Positions 8,501 through 14,452 of a DNA stretch of 35,818 bases are shown here, piece after piece. The DNA comes from a virus. The notes under the pieces were generated by a model. The model was not told the origin of the DNA. It searched no databases and was given only the letters and a program-made list of their open reading frames with translations. The stretch spans positions 1 through 35,818 of IMG/VR virus record IMGVR_UViG_3300037606_000566; one strand, given 5' to 3'. Numbering within the stretch: position 1 is the stretch's first letter; each line of letters starts with the position of its first letter. Both the position numbers and the translations under genes were made by a program.

Positions 8501-9118
8501 TTACGTAGAACAACCTTCACACTCAAATTGACTTTCTGTCGGTTTTTCTGGTTGTTTTACTTTACTCATGTCAATAGCTAAATGTTTAGCTTTCATTTCA
8601 ACTGGTTGACTTCTTAAATAGTATTGTCCAGTTTTTAACCCTAATCTCCAAGCTAGAAAATGTGCTGTTGTTAATTTACCTACCGTTGGAGTAGCGAAGA
8701 ATAAATTTAAACTCTGTGATTGGTCAATAAATGGACCTCTTTCAGCTGACATTTCTATTAAAGATTTTTGTGACAACTCCCAAACTGTTTTGTAAATGTC
8801 TTTTAAATCTTGACTAATTCCTGAAATATTTTGAACACTTCCTTCACTTTTAATTAATTCTTGTAAAATATCTCTATTCCATAATCCTTCAGCTTCTAAG
8901 TCCCTTACTAGATGTTTATTTACCATCGCAAATTCACCACCAGTTACTTTTCTAACATAAAGATTTGACGTAAATGGTTCAAATGCTTCGTTTGCCCCAA
9001 TTACTCTAGCTGAGTTATGACTAACACAACCGTTTTCCATTATATAATGATTTACATTAGGTACTTCAATATCCCATGTTGGTTTTACTTCTCCTTTAGA
9101 TATTTTTTTTATTTTCAT
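8501..9118 (-). CDS. nrdA: NrdA fragment 3: split-intein C-half fused to the C-terminal part of the RNR large subunit
   Basis: 205 residues. Residues 1-35 are a C-terminal split-intein half ending NGCVSHN, followed by Ser36 as the +1 extein residue. Residues 36-205 continue class Ia NrdA: SARVIGANEAFEPFTSNLYV matches the conserved stretch after the substrate-phosphate loop, and MSAERGPFIDQSQSLNLFFA is equally typical. The end, FECEGCST, has a Cys-x2-Cys pair expected for the mobile tail that re-reduces the active site. The piece cannot work alone. It must be spliced to fragment 2 (9171-10154), whose C-terminal intein half starts at the matching position after PTAS. The two genes are separated by 52 A/T-rich bases and no endonuclease gene. 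It is followed by a terminator. Confidence 0.92.
   Translation of the reverse strand: MKIKKISKGEVKPTWDIEVPNVNHYIMENGCVSHNSARVIGANEAFEPFTSNLYVRKVTGGEFAMVNKHLVRDLEAEGLWNRDILQELIKSEGSVQNISGISQDLKDIYKTVWELSQKSLIEMSAERGPFIDQSQSLNLFFATPTVGKLTTAHFLAWRLGLKTGQYYLRSQPVEMKAKHLAIDMSKVKQPEKPTESQFECEGCST
9014..9118 (-). other. Split intein 2 of NrdA, C-terminal half (35 residues)
   Basis: It starts at the gene's own ATG with a Lys-rich strand (MKIKKISKGEVKPTWDIEV), then block F (WDIEVPNVNHYIMENG) and block G (CVSHN). The terminal His-Asn precedes Ser, as needed for Asn cyclisation and Ser+1 attack. Its length matches known split-intein C-halves. Confidence 0.9.
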
Positions 9119-9170
9119 TTTTTTTTCTTAATTTATTAATAATTTTTATTTGATAACAAAACATCGAGGG

Positions 9171-10154
9171 TTATTCGAAAATATTTAAAATATCGTCATC
9201 TAATAATAGGTCTTTAACTTCAACCCAAGTTTCTTGACCATCTCTATTTACCTTAAACTTATGGTTTGGTGTTGCCTCAAAAATAGAACCATCTTCCATT
9301 TCTATTTTGTACACTTCTGAATACGCATTGTATTTAATTTTATCAACTTCTTCGTAACCATTAGTGGTTTTTACATTAAAAGGTTTTAATGGTAACCATT
9401 GTTGTAAATTGTTGTCCTCTAAAGCTGACCAATCGATATTATTTTCTTCCAATATATCTTTAAAGGATTTAACACCGTTTTCGGTTTGTATTCTAGTTCC
9501 AATAACTTGACAACTAGCAGTTGGTGGTGCTGTTGTTACTAAAGAATTTCTAACACCATATTTAATTATGTCTTCTCTTAATTGTTTCCAATCATGAAGA
9601 CCAGATAAATCTTCTTCATTTATTCCCCACATTTCCCATTGGAAAACACCCTCAGAAATAGGTGAACCTTCATACCCATGATATTTTAAACCACTTGATT
9701 TAGCTAAATTACAAGATTCCTTAAGTGCATTATAATAAATGGTTTCAAAAATGTTTTTATTTAATTTCCTTGCACTTTCTGAAGTAAAAGGAAGTTTTAA
9801 TATCGCATATGTGTCAGCTAATCCTTGAATACCAATTCCTAATGCTCTTTGCTCTAAACCACCTTTTCTACCTTCTTTTGTAGAATATTCATTGACCTCA
9901 ATTGCGATATTAAGTGATTTAGTTATTGAACGAGCAACCCTTCCTAACTCAATAAAGTCATATTTACCATCTTTAATAAATTTATGTACTGGGATACTTG
10001 TAAGCGTACAAATCGCAGTTGTCTGATAATCAGTAGATTCCATAATTTCTGCACAATTATGTACTAAAATACCGTTCCCAAAGAAATTACTATTACCTTC
10101 AACTGTAATGTCATACACCTTTTTATTTTCTTTTAATTTTTCTATTTTTATCAT
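9171..10154 (-). CDS. nrdA: NrdA fragment 2: intein C-half, middle of RNR large subunit, second intein N-half
   Basis: 327 residues made of three parts. Residues 1-33 are the C-half of split intein 1. Residues 34-214 are the central RNR barrel: CAEIMESTDYQTTAICTLTS starts with the thiyl-radical cysteine (Cys34) and carries a redox cysteine at 49; the 15-residue spacing is that of eukaryote-like class Ia enzymes. The segment ends NSLVTTAPPTAS, part of the loop that binds substrate phosphate. Residues 215-327 are the N-half of split intein 2. This protein must be spliced at both ends. Its ATG lies one base after the TAG of the GIY-YIG gene, so translation may be coupled to it. Splicing all three pieces would give about 770 residues, close to human R1 (792) and E. 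coli NrdA (761). Confidence 0.93.
   Translation of the reverse strand: MIKIEKLKENKKVYDITVEGNSNFFGNGILVHNCAEIMESTDYQTTAICTLTSIPVHKFIKDGKYDFIELGRVARSITKSLNIAIEVNEYSTKEGRKGGLEQRALGIGIQGLADTYAILKLPFTSESARKLNKNIFETIYYNALKESCNLAKSSGLKYHGYEGSPISEGVFQWEMWGINEEDLSGLHDWKQLREDIIKYGVRNSLVTTAPPTASCQVIGTRIQTENGVKSFKDILEENNIDWSALEDNNLQQWLPLKPFNVKTTNGYEEVDKIKYNAYSEVYKIEMEDGSIFEATPNHKFKVNRDGQETWVEVKDLLLDDDILNIFE
9174..9512 (-). other. Split intein 2 of NrdA, N-terminal half (113 residues)
   Basis: It begins CQVIGTRIQTENG (block A, Cys1 nucleophile) right after PTAS. Block B is GSIFEATPNHKFKV, with the TxxH pair. It stops after LLLDDDILNIFE, so the endonuclease region and C-half are absent and the partner is at 9014-9118. 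It is very acidic: roughly 23 Asp/Glu against 12 Lys/Arg. Confidence 0.9.
10056..10154 (-). other. Split intein 1 of NrdA, C-terminal half (33 residues)
   Basis: MIKIEKLKENKKVYDITVEG holds block F, and NSNFFGNGILVHN ends in the block G His-Asn, followed by Cys. It closely resembles the C-half of the metagenomic NrdA-2 split intein as I recall it (FDITVKDNSNFFANNILVHN). The pairing with the N-half at 11354-11668 follows from the RNR sequence on either side. Confidence 0.92.
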
Positions 10155-10155
10155 T

Positions 10156-11304
10156 CTACACGTATTTAAATTTTACATTTTTATATTTAATTTTTCTACC
10201 TTCACAAACATCAACTATGTATCTATGAACACCATTTATATGTTTAACAGCATCAGACACAGAATTAAATATGGTTTCAACACCATTTTCCTCAATCATT
10301 TTAACTTTAATTTTAACACCATTTTTAATTTTAAATTTATATTCACCATTTTCATATCTAAAAACATCTTTTTCGGTATTATTACAAACACATTTTCGCC
10401 TAATAACTTCCTTACAAATATTAAAATGTTTTGAAGCTGATTCAATATTGTCAAATATTATTTCAATCTCGTCTTCAATATTTGTTTTATAAAAAACTTT
10501 TTTATAGTTTTTAAAAACCCTACCTTTATTTTCTTTAGGTTTTGGTATTACTAATTCACTAAATTTAAACCTCCATTTAAAACCACCAGCAGTACTACCT
10601 TGTTTAATTGCTCTAGTAATACCAGAGTTATGTTTTATTCCATTTTTTATAGCAGCTTCAATACTTGAAGAATATGCTTCAATATCATTACCATTTAAAT
10701 CCAATTTAACAACACACTTAGCGTTTGGGTTATTTAATCTATTATTCTCAGACATTTTAAGTTTAGTTTGTTCACTAGCTTTTCTACCTATATTCCAATG
10801 TTTACCAATTATTTTAGCTTTATGTGATGGTCTATCCTCTAATTTTAACCCATACATTGGGTTATTAACACCAATTGCATTTATTCTATGTTTTTCACGT
10901 ATTTCTTCTTTATTTGGATTATTAGTGAAAGTATCACCACCACCAAAACCACCTATACTTATGTTAGTTAAAATACCAGTGTTATTATACCTAAAACCCA
11001 TAATATTAATTAATAAAGCTTCTATCGTATAAGCTGTTTTTTCATCTAACCCATCAATAATTTTAATTATAATTGGTTCTAACCCTTCATTTAAAATTTG
11101 GTTAATAACATTTAACTTATAAGTATTATTTGTCAAATCTTTGTTTTGTTCTTTTACACTTTTTAAATGTTTATCTAACCTACCAGAACCATCTTTACCT
11201 TTACCAATATAAAACGGTTTGTTTTTAAAAGTATAACTACCGAATTTATAGTCACCATTAGACCTTGGGTCTAAGTAAGCGTACACATAATATTTTTTTT
11301 CCAT
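10156..11304 (-). CDS. GIY-YIG homing endonuclease lying between the two halves of NrdA split intein 1
   Basis: 382 residues from the ATG at 11304. An ATG at 11343 in frame exists, but its codons fall inside a perfect hairpin and translate to low-complexity MISIIYIYIME, so I reject it. The N-terminus is a GIY-YIG nuclease: YYVYAYLDPRSNGDYKFG, PFYIGKGKDGSGRLDKHL, then a Glu in TIEALLINIMG. Next is a NUMOD3-like segment (NNPMYG, then SEQTKLKMSENN), then NUMOD1-like DNA-binding units (CVVKLDLNGNDIEAYSSSIE, and two further SxxxAxKH units). Such enzymes spread themselves by cutting alleles that lack the insertion, here presumably intact nrdA. It sits where the first NrdA break occurs, and its stop is one base before the start of the next nrdA piece. 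Confidence 0.9.
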   Translation of the reverse strand: MEKKYYVYAYLDPRSNGDYKFGSYTFKNKPFYIGKGKDGSGRLDKHLKSVKEQNKDLTNNTYKLNVINQILNEGLEPIIIKIIDGLDEKTAYTIEALLINIMGFRYNNTGILTNISIGGFGGGDTFTNNPNKEEIREKHRINAIGVNNPMYGLKLEDRPSHKAKIIGKHWNIGRKASEQTKLKMSENNRLNNPNAKCVVKLDLNGNDIEAYSSSIEAAIKNGIKHNSGITRAIKQGSTAGGFKWRFKFSELVIPKPKENKGRVFKNYKKVFYKTNIEDEIEIIFDNIESASKHFNICKEVIRRKCVCNNTEKDVFRYENGEYKFKIKNGVKIKVKMIEENGVETIFNSVSDAVKHINGVHRYIVDVCEGRKIKYKNVKFKYV

Positions 11305-11345
11305 TGTGATTTCCATTATGTATATATATATAATGGAAATCACAA
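11304..11345 (-). promoter_or_regulatory. 16-bp hairpin abutting the start codon of the GIY-YIG gene
   Basis: Arms 11304-11319 and 11330-11345 are perfect reverse complements (core TGTGATTTCCATTAT) around a 10-base TA-rich loop. On the minus-strand RNA, the 3' arm ends on the A of the AUG at 11304, so the whole ribosome-landing region is inside the stem. T-rich sequence typical of a terminator does not follow. T4 endonuclease genes such as I-TevI use a hairpin like this to block translation of long transcripts. Confidence 0.8.
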
Positions 11346-11350
11346 AAAGA

Positions 11351-12925
11351 TTAAAATATTTCTAATACATCAGTCTCAACTAAATCTTTAGCTAACACAT
11401 ACCCTCTATTTTTTGTGAATATTTGGTGTTCTGGTGTGCAAATAATATGTTTACCAGTTTCCTCATCAGTTATCTTTAAAACATCAGCTGACTCATTCAT
11501 TAAGGCAGCATTTGTTATCTTTTTATATTCTGGTTTATTTGTTTCAATATTATAACTTAATACTTCTATACCGTGTTCTACATTAAAATCGTTAACAACA
11601 TCGGAAATATTAAAATCAACTTCCTTACCATGATATTTTGTTTTAATAATTGTTTCACCATCAACACACAAATTACTTGAATGAATCATACCAACGTTTT
11701 TTTGGTTCGATTTTTTATTAGCATGGTCTTTGTGACACATGTAAGGCATACCAGTCTCAATTTGGGCTTCTAATATTTTTAACCATAAATCATAAGCTTT
11801 TATCTTGGTTCCAATACCTAAAGCCACAGCTTTGTCGTATTCTTCTTCAAATTCAACACCATATATTTCATAAAATGGTTTTAGACCAGCTTCTTTTATG
11901 TCATCTGGGCAAAATAGATACCAATCTCCTCCAGATTCAACTGCTCTCATGAAATTATCTGTATTCCATAAGCCCGAAAATAAATCTCTGGCCCTCATTG
12001 TTTCATCACCTGTTTTTTTTCTAATATCTAAAACATCAAATACATCTTTATGCCATGGTTCGATGTAGATTGCACAGGAACCTGGTCGTTTACCACGTTG
12101 ATTCCAAAACCTAAGTGTTTCATTAACAATTTTTAAATATTTCAAAATACCACCAGCTTTTCCGTTAGATTTACCGACATTACTTTCTTTAGAACGCATG
12201 TTAGAAACGGCTAATCCGATACCCTCTGCCTTTGACGATGAAATTGCAATTCTAGATAAAATATTTAATAAACCATCAGTTGAATCCTCTGGAATTATTG
12301 ATAAGTTACATGATGCAATTTGTCCAATTGTGGTACCAATGTTAATTTTTAAAGGTGTTGCTGGACTTTCTTTTTGAAAACTTAAATCATCATACTTCTC
12401 TAAAAAGTCTTCTGGTGTTCCCGTTATCATTAAAGCAACCCTAACATATAAGTGTTGTGGTCGTTCAACGATTGAACCGTTTTTCAATTTTAGAAGATAA
12501 ATGTCTTTTAAAGAACACCACCCAAAATAATCAAAATGAAAATCTCTTTTATAATCAATTGCTGACTCAATTAATTCGATATTATCTTTTACTTTATTGA
12601 AGTAACCCTCACTTAATAGACCAGCGTTATACATCTTTTTAGTCGCTTTCATAAACGATTCCTCAGTTTCCTTATGAAGTTTAGTTATTGAAATATTAGC
12701 CGCTAATTTTGAGTAATCTGGATGATTCATCGCTAAAGATTCGGCCACAACAGAAATTAAGTCATCTAATTGATTAGTTGTCATTAAATCTGCAATACCT
12801 TGTGTTACTTTAATAAATACATCATCCGCATTTACTTTTAATCCTTCTGATTGTTTTTTAATTCTTGTTAGAATTTTATTCGGGTTAAAATCAATCTTAT
12901 TCCCGTTTCTTTTAATTACTTGCAT
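11351..12925 (-). CDS. nrdA: NrdA fragment 1: N-terminal part of RNR large subunit fused to a split-intein N-half
   Basis: 524 residues. Residues 1-90 are an ATP-cone (MQVIKRNGNKIDFNPNKILT), the allosteric activity domain. Residues 91-419 are the first part of the class Ia barrel: GTTIGQIASCNLSIIPEDST holds Cys206, partner of the later redox cysteine, and GKAGGILKYLKIVNETLRFW plus RGKRPGSCAIYIEPWHKDVF are strong R1 signatures. The RNR sequence stops at HSSNL, exactly before the thiyl-radical cysteine. Residues 420-524 are a split-intein N-half. The gene starts 11 bases after nrdB in an operon with the helicase. It reduces ribonucleotides to deoxyribonucleotides only after joining fragments 2 and 3. 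Confidence 0.95.
   Translation of the reverse strand: MQVIKRNGNKIDFNPNKILTRIKKQSEGLKVNADDVFIKVTQGIADLMTTNQLDDLISVVAESLAMNHPDYSKLAANISITKLHKETEESFMKATKKMYNAGLLSEGYFNKVKDNIELIESAIDYKRDFHFDYFGWCSLKDIYLLKLKNGSIVERPQHLYVRVALMITGTPEDFLEKYDDLSFQKESPATPLKINIGTTIGQIASCNLSIIPEDSTDGLLNILSRIAISSSKAEGIGLAVSNMRSKESNVGKSNGKAGGILKYLKIVNETLRFWNQRGKRPGSCAIYIEPWHKDVFDVLDIRKKTGDETMRARDLFSGLWNTDNFMRAVESGGDWYLFCPDDIKEAGLKPFYEIYGVEFEEEYDKAVALGIGTKIKAYDLWLKILEAQIETGMPYMCHKDHANKKSNQKNVGMIHSSNLCVDGETIIKTKYHGKEVDFNISDVVNDFNVEHGIEVLSYNIETNKPEYKKITNAALMNESADVLKITDEETGKHIICTPEHQIFTKNRGYVLAKDLVETDVLEIF
11354..11668 (-). other. Split intein 1 of NrdA, N-terminal half (105 residues)
   Basis: Block A starts CVDGETIIKT with Cys1. 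Block B is GKHIICTPEHQIFT with TxxH, and the half ends AKDLVETDVLEIF at the stop codon. It resembles the N-half of the NrdA-2 split intein as I recall it (VLSYNIDTKEVEYKEISDA compared with VLSYNIETNKPEYKKITNA here). It is acidic: roughly 20 Asp/Glu against 11 Lys/Arg. Confidence 0.92.
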
Positions 12926-12936
12926 GTTTTTTTTTA

Positions 12937-13914
12937 TTAAATTTCTTCATCAAATGAAATAGGTCCACTTAAATCAGCTGATTTGTATTCTGTTGAGCGA
13001 CCCTCAAAAAAGTTCTGTTTTGTTTTTAAAGCAATTTGATTCATAAATTCAAATGGATTTTTAGCGTTGAAAACTTTGTCGCACTCAAGTTGAACTAGTA
13101 AACCATCAACAACAAACTCTAAATATCTTTTCATTAATTCAGAATTCATACCAATAAGAGACACTGGTAAAGATTCAGTAATAAACTCTTTTTCAATTTC
13201 TAATGCTGACAAGAAAATTTCTTTAATTCTTTCGTTAGATGGTTTGTTTACGATGTGGTTGTTCAATAAGTGAATAGCAAAATCACAATGTAGTGCTTCA
13301 TCTCTTGAAATGAATGCATTACTATCACATAACCCAGGCATTAACCCTCTTGATTTCAAATAGAATATACTACAAAAAGAACCACTGAAAAATATACCTT
13401 CAACAGCAGCAAAAGCCACTAATCTTTCAGCAAATGATTCAGATTCAATCCATTTTAAAGCCCAATCAGCCTTCTTCTTGACTGGTTCCATATATTCTAT
13501 CGCCTTAAAGCATTCGTTTCGCTCTTTGGTGTCTTTGATGTACGTATCAATCAATAGTGAATACATATTACTATGTATATTTTCCATCATAATTTGAAAA
13601 CCATAAAAGAATGATGCTTCAGTATACTGAACTTCTTTTAAAAAGTTTTCAGCCAAGTTTTCATTTACGATACCATCTGAGGCAGCAAAAAAAGCTAATA
13701 CGTTTTTAATGAAAAACCTCTCATTTTCAGATAATTTATTATTCCAATCGTCAATATCTTTAGATAAATCAACTTCTTTTACTGTCCACATTGATTCTAA
13801 AGATATTTCATAATATTTCCAAATATCTTCATGTTCAATTGGGAAAATAACAAAACGGTCCGAATTTTTAACTAAGATTGGTTCTATTTCTTCTACTCCA
13901 CTAATATTACTCAT
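12937..13914 (-). CDS. nrdB: Ribonucleotide reductase small subunit (class Ia, eukaryote-like)
   Basis: 325 residues, an ordinary length for NrdB/R2, with no intein. It makes the di-iron tyrosyl radical that starts catalysis in NrdA. Ligands can be read in the order of mouse R2: Asp49 in [11 protein letters not shown], Glu111 and His114 in [11 protein letters not shown], Glu172 in [11 protein letters not shown], and Glu206 and His209 in [10 protein letters not shown]. The radical tyrosine is Tyr118, four residues after His114. The stretch [16 protein letters not shown] is close to eukaryotic R2, in line with the eukaryote-like spacing in NrdA. The C-terminal tail (SFDEEI) is the acidic peptide expected to dock on NrdA. 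It lies 37 bases after the helicase C-piece, with simple tetranucleotide repeats in its leader. Confidence 0.96.
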   Translation of the reverse strand: MSNISGVEEIEPILVKNSDRFVIFPIEHEDIWKYYEISLESMWTVKEVDLSKDIDDWNNKLSENERFFIKNVLAFFAASDGIVNENLAENFLKEVQYTEASFFYGFQIMMENIHSNMYSLLIDTYIKDTKERNECFKAIEYMEPVKKKADWALKWIESESFAERLVAFAAVEGIFFSGSFCSIFYLKSRGLMPGLCDSNAFISRDEALHCDFAIHLLNNHIVNKPSNERIKEIFLSALEIEKEFITESLPVSLIGMNSELMKRYLEFVVDGLLVQLECDKVFNAKNPFEFMNQIALKTKQNFFEGRSTEYKSADLSGPISFDEEI

Positions 13915-13920
13915 TTGTTG

Positions 13921-13954
13921 TTTGTTTGTTTGTTTGTTTTTATTTATTTATTTA
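13921..13954. repeat. Tetranucleotide repeats in the nrdB leader
   Basis: On the plus strand there are four TTTG units (13921-13936), then four TTTA units (13939-13954). The last unit overlaps the stop codon of the helicase C-piece. On the nrdB mRNA they read as A-rich AAAT and AAAC repeats just before the ATG, which may help translation in a host without Shine-Dalgarno use. Confidence 0.75.
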
Positions 13955-14452
13955 TACTGGGACTATTAACCCCTCCATTACTTCGGTCTTTGTTTTTTGT
14001 GCCTTAGCCGCTGCAAATAATGTATTAACTCTTAATTGCTGTTGTACGCTATTATCTTCACTATGCTCTTTTTTTGTCCTAGCACCTTTACTTTCACCCA
14101 TATCAATTTGTATTCTTGAATTATCAAATTTAATATCCTTAAATATAACACCATCTTTACCAAAACGAGATTTAAGTATTGCCATAGTTGCTGTATCATC
14201 ATCTTTTTGGTCTAAAGTCTTAGCGATTGATACAATGAAGTGACCAATCTGCCCTTTTTTTATAGAACCACCCATTTGGTTTGCTTCTACTACTTCCGCT
14301 GAAAGAGAACTATTGTGCGTATAGATATCATTAGCGTAAAACATATGTGTTTCTTCTACTGTTATATCAATGGTGTCCTCTTCTCCGATTAATTCTATTG
14401 ATTCAATTTCGTCTAGCTCAAAATCAATAGAATCTAAATTATGTTCTTTCAT
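13952..14452 (-). CDS. 41: Helicase fragment 2: split-intein C-half fused to the C-terminal part of the gp41-type helicase
   Basis: 166 residues. Residues 1-47 are a split-intein C-half ending NDIYTHN. Residues 48-166 resume a gp41/DnaB-type helicase at SSLSAEVVEANQMGGSIKKG, then QIGHFIVSIAKTLDQKDDDT and a core strand FDNSRIQIDMGES, the region with the arginine finger and hexamer contacts. With fragment 1 the spliced enzyme would be 208 + 145 + 119 = 472 residues, against 475 for T4 gp41. Its ATG overlaps the TGA of fragment 1 (ATGA), so the two are translationally coupled and no endonuclease gene remains in the break. Without trans-splicing the phage would lack its 5'-3' replicative helicase. 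Confidence 0.93.
   Translation of the reverse strand: MKEHNLDSIDFELDEIESIELIGEEDTIDITVEETHMFYANDIYTHNSSLSAEVVEANQMGGSIKKGQIGHFIVSIAKTLDQKDDDTATMAILKSRFGKDGVIFKDIKFDNSRIQIDMGESKGARTKKEHSEDNSVQQQLRVNTLFAAAKAQKTKTEVMEGLIVPV
14312..14452 (-). other. Split intein of the helicase, C-terminal half (47 residues)
   Basis: Very acidic N-terminal extension (HNLDSIDFELDEIESIEL), then block F (DTIDITVEETHMFYAND) and block G (IYTHN) before Ser. It resembles the gp41-1 C-half as I recall it (IEVSGNHLFYANDILTHN). By eye it has 15 acidic residues and one lysine. Confidence 0.9.

Noticed and set aside
9119-9170. Possible endonuclease remnant in the gap between NrdA fragments 2 and 3
   Set aside because: The gap is only 52 A/T-rich bases with no readable protein similarity to any endonuclease.
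11305-11343. Upstream ATG at 11343 as start of the GIY-YIG protein
   Set aside because: The added residues are read entirely from the hairpin and give low-complexity sequence; the nuclease homology begins right after the ATG at 11304.
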